In this document: in pieces, positions 42,758-50,978 of the stretch
How the letters are laid out: each line of letters begins with the position of its first letter
How positions within the stretch are numbered: the first letter of the stretch is position 1
Assembly (NCBI GenBank): GCA_963847595.1
Contig: CAWKAJ010000002.1
Location: forward strand, 1,364,001-1,428,000
Reading direction: 5' to 3'
DNA: 64,000 nucleotides
Source: JACWAE01 sp963847595
GTDB lineage: Bacteria; Chloroflexota; Dehalococcoidia; SZUA-161
Notes under the pieces: model-generated
Database searches by the model: none
The model's input: the letters and a program-made list of their open reading frames with translations, nothing else
What the model was told of the DNA's origin: nothing
Made by a program: the position numbers and the translations under genes

Positions 42758-43825
42758 ATGAGAACTGTCTTTATTTTCGGAGCAGGTGCGTCAAGAGATA
42801 GCGGTGCCCCCTTAATAGAGGAATTCCTCAATAAAGCTAGGCGACTCCGCACTATGCAAGACGTCGGCCATGACACAGAAGCTTTCGACGATGTTTTCAA
42901 AGCTACCGCTGACCTCCGCACTGTTCATGACAAGTCGTACCTCGACCTTGACAATATCGAGCATCTATTTGCAGCCATCGAGACTGGTCTGTTAATTGGA
43001 AGGTTTTCTACCCGGACTATTGACCAAATCGAAGGCCTTCGAGCATCCATAATTAAGCTTATCACACGCACCCTTCAACGGAGTGTCAAATTTCCAATAC
43101 GGTCCGGTACCCTTCGACCTCCTCCCCCCTACGATAAATTTCTCAGCGCTCTTCAGACTCTTATAGGTAGTCAGCCCACTACCGATCCCCACAATTTCAC
43201 TTTCATCACTTTTAACTATGACCTAGTACTGGATCTCTCTTTAGGGTTCGTCGGCTATACTTATGACTATTGCTTAGACGATGCCAAGACTACCGCACGA
43301 TTTCCCTTACTGAAACTACACGGCTCTGTTAGTTGGGGCGTCTGTACAAAATGCGAAAACAAGATTATTTCTCTTGATCTAAAATCCATTAAGGCTAACC
43401 CCCTTATGTCCGATGACGATATACAGGTCGATATAATCGACTTGTTAGCCAAACTCAAATGCCCCCAATGTCAGCAACCCCTCCAGGGCCCGCCGGTTTT
43501 GGTTCCTCCTACCTGGAATAAGACAGAATATCAGTCTCACCTCGCCAAGGTCTGGAGAAGAGCTGCTGTGGAGCTAGGGAAAGCTGACAACATCATCGTC
43601 ATCGGTTACTCCATGCCTAAAACAGATTCCTTCTTTCACTATCTCTATGCATTGGGTTCAGAGAGCGAAACCAAACTACAGCATTTCATAGTTATAAATC
43701 CCGACAAGTCTGTCGAGGGCCGATTCAAAGAAATTCTGGGCCCAGGTATCCAAAAGCAGTTCCAGTTCATTCCGGGTGGTTTTGCTAATAACATTAGTTA
43801 CCTGGCTAGTGTTCTTGGATCCTAA
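42758..43825 (+). CDS. SIR2-family protein, putative NADase/defence protein
   Basis: A 355-residue SIR2-fold protein. NAD-binding signature FIFGAGASRDSGAP, then FITFNYD, LLKLHGSVSWG, a Zn pair CTKC...CPQC, and IIVIGYSMPKTDSFF. Standalone SIR2 proteins of this bacterial class often deplete NAD in abortive infection rather than deacetylate. Codon use is AT-richer than the neighbours. It lies between the phage module's tRNA and the SOS-driven RNA locus. The defence role is an inference. Confidence 0.8.
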   Translation: MRTVFIFGAGASRDSGAPLIEEFLNKARRLRTMQDVGHDTEAFDDVFKATADLRTVHDKSYLDLDNIEHLFAAIETGLLIGRFSTRTIDQIEGLRASIIKLITRTLQRSVKFPIRSGTLRPPPPYDKFLSALQTLIGSQPTTDPHNFTFITFNYDLVLDLSLGFVGYTYDYCLDDAKTTARFPLLKLHGSVSWGVCTKCENKIISLDLKSIKANPLMSDDDIQVDIIDLLAKLKCPQCQQPLQGPPVLVPPTWNKTEYQSHLAKVWRRAAVELGKADNIIVIGYSMPKTDSFFHYLYALGSESETKLQHFIVINPDKSVEGRFKEILGPGIQKQFQFIPGGFANNISYLASVLGS

Positions 43826-43913
43826 TTAGTCCATCGTCTCACCCGTCTTCTCACGGATTCCGCCTCGCTCAATGAACTCCGAATTTCTCTCCCCGCGGTG
43901 TGACATTTTCCTC

Positions 43914-43943
43914 TTGACAAAATCAGAACTAGTGTTCTATAAT
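43914..43943 (+). promoter_or_regulatory. LexA-type (SOS) promoter of the gene-free locus
   Basis: TTGACA and TATAAT, both consensus, 18 bases apart with AGAAC-TAGT-GTTCT in the spacer; the preceding GTGACATTTTCCTC is shared. No ORF longer than 60 codons follows on the plus strand for 450 bases. Confidence 0.85.
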
Positions 43944-43949
43944 TGTCCC

Positions 43950-44340
43950 ATAACATCGGGACTGAATTGTACACAGCTCCCGACCAAATTCAAGAGCAGC
44001 AACCGGCATCTACTGAGCCGCACAATTGTGGGCTGATAGCTTTAAGCTGATTGCTGGTTGCACCAAGCTCTTGGCATCCCTTGGAAAATTGAATATGTGG
44101 GGTTTCGTTCGTGGGAATTCGTTTTGGGGAAATTACTCCTCAACATAGGGACGTTTTTTACTCAAGCGGTCCCCGCTGCGTTCGGCTGAAGCTGATCACG
44201 GCCTGCGAAATCCCGGCGTCCGGCGACCCGAAAATTGAATAATTCATGCGCCATAAAAGTCGGGCCGTGCTATACCCGAAAACGGGGGCAAATCAAAGGA
44301 CAAGCCCCTCGGTGAGAAGAAAACGCAAACCCTTGTCGCT
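43950..44340 (+). ncRNA. Candidate structured non-coding RNA
   Basis: About 390 bases without a credible ORF, behind a consensus promoter. Nested complementarity: TCGGGA/TCCCGA at the start; CAAGAGC/GCTCTTG enclosing GCAACCGGCA/TGCTGGTTGC, which encloses two further hairpins (CACAATTGTG; AGCT-TTA-AGCT) as a junction; GCGG/CCGC; CCCG-AAAA-CGGG; GGGGC/GCCCC near the 3' end. GAAAATTGAATA occurs twice. I cannot name the class; large prophage RNAs such as GOLLD or ROOL are comparable only in setting. Ends are approximate. Confidence 0.5.
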
Positions 44341-44362
44341 AGACGACCTCTCTGATCCGCCC

Positions 44363-44391
44363 TTGACATCCCTTTTGCAGCCCCCTATCAT
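44363..44391 (+). promoter_or_regulatory. Promoter of the transglutaminase-like gene
   Basis: TTGACA and TATCAT, 17 bases apart, 18 bp upstream of the ATG at 44409, so the mRNA leader is very short. Confidence 0.65.
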
Positions 44392-44408
44392 CGCTTTGGC
44401 GTAGAAAC

Positions 44409-45074
44409 ATGGAAAAGCTTGAGAAGTATTTGAGGCCCACGGCGGTTATCGACTGGGACACCGAAGCGGTAAAGCAGAAGGCACAGGAGCTGACCAGGGG
44501 GCTGCAGACAGACAGAGAGAAGGCTATAGCCCTCTTCTATTTCGTGAGGGACAGCATCAAGCACAACCCTTACGCCGAGGGCTTCGTCCCGGAGGACTAC
44601 AAGGCCAGCGTGATTCTGCAAAGAGGCTACGGCTACTGCCAGCATAAGGCGCTGCTCCTGGTGGCCTTGGCCCGCGCCGCAGGGATTCCCACCCGCCTCG
44701 GTTACGCCGATGTCCGGGACCATCTCCTCTCCCGCAGGTTCCGCGACATGATAGGCGGAGATAACCTGCTCATCCAGCACGGCTACGCCGAGCTTTATAT
44801 TGACGGCAAGTGGGTCCATGCCAGCCCCGCCTACGACCTGGGCACCTGCAACAAGATGGGCTTCGTTCCCGTCGAGTTCGACGGTGTGCACGATGCCCGC
44901 GACTCCGCCTTCAACCAGCGGGGCAAGCCGCACATCGAGTACGTCAAAGACCACGGCACTTACGACGACTTCCCCTGGGACTTCATACTTAGCTACCGAC
45001 AGGAGTGGGTGGCCAGCATCGGCCGGGAGTGGGGCGAGTATACTGATAACGTTGCCAGGCATAAGAAGGAATAA
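44409..45074 (+). CDS. Transglutaminase-like cysteine protease-fold protein
   Basis: A 221-residue cytosolic protein. The catalytic triad region is visible: cysteine in RGYGYCQHKALLLVALARAAGIPTRLGYA, histidine in QHGYAELYIDGKWVHASPAYD and the aspartate at its end. There is no signal peptide. Such proteins act as peptidases or amidases; the substrate is unknown. There is no clear Shine-Dalgarno, fitting a short leader. Confidence 0.82.
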   Translation: MEKLEKYLRPTAVIDWDTEAVKQKAQELTRGLQTDREKAIALFYFVRDSIKHNPYAEGFVPEDYKASVILQRGYGYCQHKALLLVALARAAGIPTRLGYADVRDHLLSRRFRDMIGGDNLLIQHGYAELYIDGKWVHASPAYDLGTCNKMGFVPVEFDGVHDARDSAFNQRGKPHIEYVKDHGTYDDFPWDFILSYRQEWVASIGREWGEYTDNVARHKKE

Positions 45075-45080
45075 AAAGTA

Positions 45081-45167
45081 GAGGTGCAGGACACTTCCTG
45101 CCGGGGGCTTGGGGGTGTCCCCCAATTTTTTAGTTCTCCCCCAGGATTGGGGGACAAAGGGGGTTGA
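45081..45167 (+). repeat. 92-bp repeat, variant left end
   Basis: AGAGGTGCAGGACACTTCC left end as at 37802 and 39013; the right end is canonical. Between the transglutaminase-like gene and the nitroreductase. Confidence 0.85.
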
Positions 45168-45179
45168 TCAGAGAAAACC

Positions 45180-46004
45180 ATGAGCGTATTCACTGTTGAC
45201 GACGCCAAATGTACCCGCTGCGGCATCTGCGTGGAGGAATGCCCGCCGCGCATCGTCGAGATGTTAGACCCCAAGGCGATGCCCAGTGTAATCCCGGACC
45301 AGGCGGAACGCTGTATCACCTGCGGCCACTGCGTCGCCGTGTGCCCGTTTGCTGCCATCGGCCTCAAGGCCATGAGCCCCGAGGATTGCGAGCTAGCCCG
45401 GAAGGAGCTGCTGCCCACCGCAGAGCAGGTGGAGTACTTCCTCAAGTCCCGCCGTTCCGTCCGCGTCTACAAAGAAAAACCGGTGCCTCACGCGGTACTG
45501 GCCAAGCTGATAGACATCGCCCGCTATGCGCCGTCAGGGCACAACGCGCAGTCAGTGCAATGGCTGGTTGTGGAAGACCCCGTGGAAGTCAGGAAGCTCG
45601 CCTCGCTGGTCATCGATTGGATGAACCTGCTCGTCAGGAAATCGCCGCGGCTTATGGAGCAGTTCCACTTCGATATCTTCGTGAATGCCTGGGAGCGCGG
45701 GGAGGACAGGGTGCTGCGGGGCGCGCCCCACCTCATCGTGGCTCACGCGCCCAAGGATACCGCCCTGGCCCAGGAGAATTGTGCCATCGCCCTTACCTAT
45801 CTGGAACTGGCAGCCTACTCTCAGGGGCTGGGGACGTGCTGGGCGGGCTATCTGCTGGCGGCAGCCTCATCTTTCCCCGCCCTCATTAACGCTCTGGCGC
45901 TGCCCGGCGGACACAAGTGCTTCGGCGCCATGATGGTGGGCTATCCCAAGCACGAGTTCAAGCGCATCCCGCTGCGGAACGAGCCTTCCATAATCTGGCG
46001 GTGA
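45180..46004 (+). CDS. Ferredoxin-fused nitroreductase
   Basis: A 274-residue protein: N-terminal 2x[4Fe-4S] ferredoxin (CTRCGICVEECPPRI and CITCGHCVAVCPFAA, residues 11-52) followed by an FMN nitroreductase domain (SRRSVRVYKEKPVPHAVLAKLIDIARYAPSGHN, GTCWAGYLLAAA, GYPKHEFKR). Redox enzyme fed by ferredoxin electrons and typical of anaerobes; the substrate is unknown. It is followed convergently by the AlkA-like gene with 4 bp between stops. Confidence 0.92.
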   Translation: MSVFTVDDAKCTRCGICVEECPPRIVEMLDPKAMPSVIPDQAERCITCGHCVAVCPFAAIGLKAMSPEDCELARKELLPTAEQVEYFLKSRRSVRVYKEKPVPHAVLAKLIDIARYAPSGHNAQSVQWLVVEDPVEVRKLASLVIDWMNLLVRKSPRLMEQFHFDIFVNAWERGEDRVLRGAPHLIVAHAPKDTALAQENCAIALTYLELAAYSQGLGTCWAGYLLAAASSFPALINALALPGGHKCFGAMMVGYPKHEFKRIPLRNEPSIIWR

Positions 46005-46008
46005 AGAC

Positions 46009-46920
46009 TCATATTTCGATCCCGAGGTGCTCAGCTATTATCAGATAGAAAGCAGCCAGGCCCTTCCACTTTCCCCATTTCCTGGCGATGCGACACGCCT
46101 CGTCGGCCGATATTCTGCGGTCATTGCTGTAATAATGCGCAATGCACTTTCTCAACCCTATGTCGTCAGCAGGCATTTCCTCAACCCTGTGCATTCCCCT
46201 GAGCACCGTCATCTCCGCCGTCCAGATGCCTATCCCTCTTATCTTTAGCAGTTCGTCAATAACCGCCCTCGTATCTTCACGTTTTCCGAGCCCCTCGAGG
46301 TCCAGCTTGCCATCAGCTATGGATTTGGAGACACCGATAATATACTCCGCCTTTTTCGAGCTCAAGCCGCACTGCCGCAATTGTTCGATGGCTACAGAGG
46401 CCAGTCTCTCGGGGATGGGAAATGCGTAGTAGACCTTGCCGTTTACAGTTAAAGCATCCCCAAAGGCTTTGACCACTTTCCTCTCCATGCTGTGCGCCAC
46501 GCTGAGAGAGATTTGCTGCTCGATTATTGAACTCACCAGAGCCTCGAAAACCGTCGGGGTTCTGGGGCTTCTCAGCCCTTTGAGCTTCTCGACTATGGTC
46601 GACATAATCCTGTCATTTTTGATATCTCTATAGAACGCCTCCAGATCAAGCGCCAGATTTAGAGAGGAACCGATGACTTCTTCGACTTTCATCCGGTCGG
46701 TTGCCGAGATTTCTTCATTGGACTTCAGTTCCACCGACAGTCTGGGGAAGTCCACGCTTCCCGAGGACTTGAGAGTAACGAGAACCAGCTTATCCCCTGC
46801 CCTGATAACCTGCCAGTATCTGCCGTTCTCATACTTGCGAATCTGCTCGTCGCCATCCCGGAAAATCCTGGCGCTGAGGTCAAAGTCGTATGGCGGAACC
46901 GGAGTTATGGTCAATTTCAT
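46009..46920 (-). CDS. alkA: AlkA/OGG-type DNA glycosylase
   Basis: Base-excision enzyme removing alkylated (or oxidised) bases, about 303 residues. An N-terminal TBP-like domain is followed by the helix-hairpin-helix glycosylase domain: FEALVSSIIEQQISLSVAHSM, GLSSKKAEYI and the HhH LLKIRGIGIWTAEMTVLRGM, then the catalytic aspartate region PADDIGLRKCI. The start at 46920 is preferred; the longer frame reads through an inverted repeat. Confidence 0.88.
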   Translation of the reverse strand: MKLTITPVPPYDFDLSARIFRDGDEQIRKYENGRYWQVIRAGDKLVLVTLKSSGSVDFPRLSVELKSNEEISATDRMKVEEVIGSSLNLALDLEAFYRDIKNDRIMSTIVEKLKGLRSPRTPTVFEALVSSIIEQQISLSVAHSMERKVVKAFGDALTVNGKVYYAFPIPERLASVAIEQLRQCGLSSKKAEYIIGVSKSIADGKLDLEGLGKREDTRAVIDELLKIRGIGIWTAEMTVLRGMHRVEEMPADDIGLRKCIAHYYSNDRRISADEACRIARKWGKWKGLAAFYLIIAEHLGIEI

Positions 46921-46954
46921 TATGGAAAGCCTTTTACAGACGACCGTATAGGGG

Positions 46955-46982
46955 TGGCCTTGCCACTGTTGTGGCAAGGCCA
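46955..46982 (-). terminator. Hairpin TGGCCTTGCCAC/GTGGCAAGGCCA
   Basis: Perfect 12-base arms with a 4-base loop between the alkA start and the end of the upstream DUF3303-like gene; a probable terminator for the latter. Confidence 0.6.
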
Positions 46983-47028
46983 TTCTCTAGCTTTACAGGT
47001 TCTATTAGCCTCCTGGACTTGGCGCAAC

Positions 47029-47340
47029 CTAGCTGTACTTCTTGATCGCCTTGGCCGCAGCAGGCATCCCTTTGGCCAGGTCTTCAGGAGTCATGACCGG
47101 GATGAATTTCACTTTAGCTTTGAACGCGAAGAAGACGGGCTCGGCCATTGCCACCATTTGAGAGGCGTCATCCATATTGATGACAATGTATCCTCCTCGA
47201 TTGCCTTTTATCGTAGTGAAGTACGCAGCCTCCGCTTTCATGTCTTTCAACATCCCCATTACCTTATCTCCGAACTTGGGGTCCTCGAGGGCTGCGTTGC
47301 CTGCCTCAGTCGGCATTTCCCATTTCATTAAGAACTTCAT
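47029..47340 (-). CDS. DUF3303-like small protein (103 aa)
   Basis: A 103-residue ferredoxin-like-fold protein MKFLMKWEMPTEAGNAAL with an acidic central part (RGGYIVINMDDASQMVAMAEPVFFAF) and a conserved VKFIPVMTPEDLAKG. It resembles DUF3303/dimeric alpha-beta barrel proteins. GGAGG lies about eight bases upstream. Function unknown. Confidence 0.75.
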   Translation of the reverse strand: MKFLMKWEMPTEAGNAALEDPKFGDKVMGMLKDMKAEAAYFTTIKGNRGGYIVINMDDASQMVAMAEPVFFAFKAKVKFIPVMTPEDLAKGMPAAAKAIKKYS

Positions 47341-47634
47341 TTGATTGTCCTCCTTTTATTTTTAAAGTCATTCGTGATTTCTCATGGCAGCGCCTAACGC
47401 GCACGCACTTCACATTTAGCTTCCCTGCTGACATTACATGGCATCAATCCTCCCTTCCCATTTTCCTCCGCCTCGTATACATGGTTATGAACCGGGCAAG
47501 AAAAAGACACAGCACAATGGAATCTGTGGGGAATACAGGGGGCATCCGACGAGACAAATCGTCTCAGCCGGTCACTGCTTAATCTAAGCCCCACCCCACC
47601 ACCCAGCAATACCGTGATAAGCCCGCTTATTCGA
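47341..47634. other. Gene-free stretch
   Basis: I see no supportable gene or strong signal here; a short minus-strand ORF at 47394-47609 lacks a family and a ribosome binding site. Confidence 0.5.
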
Positions 47635-48030
47635 TTATTTCCTGCCAGCCGGCGCCTTGCGCGCGTGTGCTACAGCCTTGAGCACCTCTGACTTGAACTG
47701 CTCGTAGTCCATCTGCATGCCATTGAGGTAGGTGCTCCAGCCCATACTAGACTTGGCAAAGTGCACAGCATCCTCAATTTCCGCTGCAGAGGCCCCGTTC
47801 AGCTTCGCCATCTCTGTGTGAAAGAAGGTGCAGTAGCGGCACCTTGTAGCCCCTGCTACAGCCAAGCCGATGAGCTCACGGTATTTGTTGGGTATTGGCC
47901 CCGGTTCCATTTGCGTCTGCTTCATCGTTTGCCATTCGAGTTCGAGTGACGAATCCGGGAGTGCCTTCAAGAAACTCGGCACCACACCCATCATTTCTTC
48001 GATCTCCTTGTAGACTTGTTGCCTGTTCAC
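47635..48030 (-). CDS. Carboxymuconolactone decarboxylase/AhpD-like protein
   Basis: A 131-residue all-helical protein with the AhpD-type redox motif CRYCTFFH at about residue 65 in LIGLAVAGATRCRYCTFFHTEMAKLNGASAAEIEDA. Such proteins act in peroxide or thiol chemistry. AGGAGGAAAG precedes the ATG. Confidence 0.88.
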   Translation of the reverse strand: MNRQQVYKEIEEMMGVVPSFLKALPDSSLELEWQTMKQTQMEPGPIPNKYRELIGLAVAGATRCRYCTFFHTEMAKLNGASAAEIEDAVHFAKSSMGWSTYLNGMQMDYEQFKSEVLKAVAHARKAPAGRK

Positions 48031-48211
48031 GCTTTCCTCCTCCTTACTGCCGTTTCACGGCTACTCCCTTCCACATCCCACAAGCGGTACGCCGAAGGTA
48101 TGTTGCCATTCTACTAAGAAAGAAATGAAAAAGTCATAACACTCTAGGGGAAATAGTTAAGGAGTTATGACATTTCTGAGGGTGCAAAAAGTAGTTATGC
48201 AGGGACGGTAG

Positions 48212-48409
48212 TTATGGATTCTGGGGTTCCAGGGGCATGATAATTGTGAGTATTGGGTAGACCAGCAGGCCGGCAAAGCCGAGGAACAGCGACAGCACCG
48301 CAACGAGCCTGATAAGCGTAGGGTCGACATCAAAGTACTCGGCGATGCCGCCGCACACTCCCCAGATCATCCTTTCGTCTCTGCTGCGATAAAGCCTTTT
48401 TTTCTCCAT
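48212..48409 (-). CDS. PspC domain protein
   Basis: A 65-residue protein starting MEKKRLYRSRDERMIWGVCGGIAEYFDVDPTLIRL, the PspC signature, followed by one transmembrane hairpin (VAVLSLFLGFAGLLVYPILTIIM). Membrane-associated, linked to envelope stress. The upstream extension in the same frame is antisense-like and unlikely. It lies directly downstream of the RNase H-MoaC gene on the same strand. Confidence 0.85.
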   Translation of the reverse strand: MEKKRLYRSRDERMIWGVCGGIAEYFDVDPTLIRLVAVLSLFLGFAGLLVYPILTIIMPLEPQNP

Positions 48410-48455
48410 CACCTTGCCATTTCCGACATGATCTCGGTTACCGCTGCGGTTGCCT

Positions 48456-49322
48456 CTATTCGAGCACGATCTCGCCGCTTCTACCGCCACTCTTGCGGGC
48501 CAGGCGTATGCTCTCAATGCGCATACCCCTGTCCACAGCCTTGCACATGTCGTAGATGGTGAGCGCTGCCACAGATATCGCCGTGAGCGCCTCCATCTCC
48601 ACGCCGGTCTGGGCAGTGGTCTTCACCGTTGCCGTTATGTCTACTATGGAGCGCTCCTCGTCGAGCTTGAACTCCACGGAGACGCTGGTAATCGGCAGCG
48701 GGTGACAGAGAGGGATGAGGTGAGACGTCTGCTTTGCCGCCATGATGCCCGCCATCTGGGCTACAGCCAGAACATCGCCCTTGGCCATCTCGCCCTTCTT
48801 TATCATCTCCAGAGTGGCGGGCTTCATCACAATACAGCCTTTAGCTATCGCTTTGCGCTCTGTTGCGGGCTTTTCTGAGACATCAACCATGCGCACTTTG
48901 CCTTCGGAGTCAAAATGGGTGGGTTTGGGTGACTTCTCGGAGATGCCGGCCGTCTCGCTGGCCAGCCGGTTCGCCCTTTCGTTCTCGAAATGGTGATTAT
49001 GCCCCTTTATCCAGACCCAGTCCACGTTGCGCTCCCCCACCAGCCTGTCCAGCTCATGCCACAAATCGAGGTTAGCGCTGCGCTTCCAATTCTCGGTCAT
49101 GGTTCGAACGAGGTACTGGCTGTCGCTGTGTATGGTTACCTGAGAGCCGGGCGGCGTTTGCTCCAGCCCCTTGATCGCAGCCAGAATTTCCATGCGGTTG
49201 TTAGTGGTGTTCTCCTCACGCCCTTTAATCTCGCGTCTTTTGCCGCCATCCACGATGATAGCAGCCCACCCGCCGGGCCCAGGGTTGCCCACGCATGCGC
49301 CATCGGTGTAGATATGTATCAC
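48456..49322 (-). CDS. RNase HI-MoaC fusion protein
   Basis: One open frame of 288 residues. Residues 1-125 are RNase HI (IYTDGACVGNPGPGGWAA, TNNRMEI, IHSDSQYL, GHNHHFENERANRLASE); the last catalytic aspartate of NERxDxL is asparagine. Residues 130-288 are MoaC, which converts the MoaA product to cyclic pyranopterin monophosphate (KPTHFDSEGKVRMVDVSEKP, SHLIPLCHPLPI, GVEMEALTAISVAALTIYDMCKAVD). It starts one base after the moaA stop. The two activities are unrelated, so the fusion probably serves co-expression. Confidence 0.92.
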   Translation of the reverse strand: MIHIYTDGACVGNPGPGGWAAIIVDGGKRREIKGREENTTNNRMEILAAIKGLEQTPPGSQVTIHSDSQYLVRTMTENWKRSANLDLWHELDRLVGERNVDWVWIKGHNHHFENERANRLASETAGISEKSPKPTHFDSEGKVRMVDVSEKPATERKAIAKGCIVMKPATLEMIKKGEMAKGDVLAVAQMAGIMAAKQTSHLIPLCHPLPITSVSVEFKLDEERSIVDITATVKTTAQTGVEMEALTAISVAALTIYDMCKAVDRGMRIESIRLARKSGGRSGEIVLE

Positions 49323-49323
49323 A

Positions 49324-50301
49324 TCAGCCTCCGATCTGCGACATGAACCGTTCGCAGGTAACCCCTGTCATCAGTTTATGCCTCTCCGGCTTGGCGGCAA
49401 CCGCCCGGCGTATCAAACGCTTTATCTCTTCTACACCAGCCCCCTGACGCAACGGGCCCCGCAGGTATATTTCATCATCCGAGAAAAGGCAGGGGCGCAG
49501 CTTGCCGTCGGCGGTGAGGCGCATCCTGTTGCACGCCTGGCAGAAACACTCGGTTACCGGGCTGATGAATCCGATGGTGCCTTTGGCTCCGGGGAAGCGA
49601 TAGTATCTGGCAGGCCCGACGCCGTTGGGAAGAGAGGGCTCCAGCTTGCCCAGGGCCTCGATGCGCTCCATTATCTCAGATACGGGCACCAGGAAACGGT
49701 TCTTTTTACCATTTTCCATGAAGGGCATGAACTCGATGAACCGCACATGCCACGCATCGCTGAGAGTCAACAGGGCAAAGTGAGATATTTCGTCATCGTT
49801 CGTGCCGCGGATAACCACCATGTTAATCTTAACCGGATTGAGCCCTGCCTCCTTGGCAGCCTCCATGCCATTGAGGACATCGTCGAGCTTACCCCTGCGG
49901 GTGATTTTATGGAACCTTTCAGGGCGAAGCGAATCGAGGCTGATATTGACGCGGTGAAGTCCCGCCTTCTTGAGCCCGACGGCGTAGCGACCCAGCAGCA
50001 CGCCGTTTGTAGTCATCGAAATATCGTCTATACCTTCTATTTTAGCCAGCATCGCTACGAGGTCGGTCAGCCCCGCCCTCACCAGAGGCTCACCCCCGGT
50101 AAGCCTGAGCTTGGTGATTCCCAGCTCCGCCGCTGCTCTGGCGACAAGGTTTATCTCCTCGTACCTCAGTACATCGCCGTGCGACATCAAAGGAATACCC
50201 TCGGGAGGCATGCAATAAATACATCTCAGGTTGCAGCGGTCGGTGACCGAGATTCGCAGGTAATTTATGGGGCGATGATATGAATCAGCAAGCTTGGTCA
50301 T
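49324..50301 (-). CDS. moaA: GTP 3',8-cyclase MoaA
   Basis: Radical SAM enzyme for the first step of molybdopterin synthesis. The 325-residue protein has the N-terminal CNLRCIYCMPPEG cluster motif, LTGGEPLVR, and the second cluster CFCQACNRMRLTADGKLRPCLF. Followed by MoaC in a fusion, giving both early Moco steps in one operon. The C-terminus lacks the usual GG pair by eye (GRSQIGG-like end). Confidence 0.95.
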   Translation of the reverse strand: MTKLADSYHRPINYLRISVTDRCNLRCIYCMPPEGIPLMSHGDVLRYEEINLVARAAAELGITKLRLTGGEPLVRAGLTDLVAMLAKIEGIDDISMTTNGVLLGRYAVGLKKAGLHRVNISLDSLRPERFHKITRRGKLDDVLNGMEAAKEAGLNPVKINMVVIRGTNDDEISHFALLTLSDAWHVRFIEFMPFMENGKKNRFLVPVSEIMERIEALGKLEPSLPNGVGPARYYRFPGAKGTIGFISPVTECFCQACNRMRLTADGKLRPCLFSDDEIYLRGPLRQGAGVEEIKRLIRRAVAAKPERHKLMTGVTCERFMSQIGG

Positions 50302-50369
50302 AGGCTACTCTGAGAGCGCTTAAGAGAAAACGCTTTTCAATGCTCCATACCACTATTGTAAACGCTTGT

Positions 50370-50978
50370 TCAGTTCCTCGCCAGTCGCTCCAGTATCCGC
50401 CTTGCCTTTTGCGCGGCTTTGGCCCGATGGCTTATCCTGTTCTTCTCAGCGAGTGAAATTTCCGCCATATGCTTGTCTAGTGTTGGCAGATAGAAGATGG
50501 GGTCATAGCCGAAGCCGCCCGTGCCCTTAAAATCGAAGGAGATAATGCCTTCGCAAACGCCTTCTGTGGTCTTCACCTTGCCATCGGGAGAGGCAATCGC
50601 GATAACTGCACGGAAGCGCGCTGTCCTTTTCTCCCCCGGTACGTCACGGAGCTTCGCCAGAAGATAGTCGTTTCTCTCTTTATCCGAGACATTATCCCCA
50701 GCGTAGCGGCGGGAGAAAGGGCCGGGCTCGCCACCCAGGGCGTCAACCTCTAGCCCGGAGTCATCGGCCATTGTGGTAAGCCCGCTCAGCTTAGCGTATG
50801 AAGTAGCTTTATGTATTGCATTCTGCTTCAGGCTCGAGCCGCTCTCCTCGACCTCCTCCGTAATCCCCTGCTCCGAGAGAGTGGTAAGCTCAAATGGTAT
50901 CCCTTTGAGCAGCTCAGCATATTCCCGCAACTTGCCCCGGTTATTGGTAGCGACCAGGAGCTTGGCTGGCTTAGTCAA
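50370..50978 (-). CDS. rdgB: XTP/dITP diphosphatase (RdgB/HAM1)
   Basis: Removes non-canonical purine nucleotides from the pool. The 202-residue protein has LLVATNNRGKLREYAELL, the substrate loop TMADDSGLEVDALGGEPGPFSRRYAG, and the C-terminal GTGGFGYDPIFYLP and RISHRAKA. It overlaps the small gene upstream by eight bases. Confidence 0.95.
   Translation of the reverse strand: MTKPAKLLVATNNRGKLREYAELLKGIPFELTTLSEQGITEEVEESGSSLKQNAIHKATSYAKLSGLTTMADDSGLEVDALGGEPGPFSRRYAGDNVSDKERNDYLLAKLRDVPGEKRTARFRAVIAIASPDGKVKTTEGVCEGIISFDFKGTGGFGYDPIFYLPTLDKHMAEISLAEKNRISHRAKAAQKARRILERLARN

Noticed and set aside
47394..47609. 71-residue minus-strand ORF between the DUF3303-like and AhpD-like genes
   Set aside because: No ribosome site, no family resemblance, and composition unlike the neighbours.
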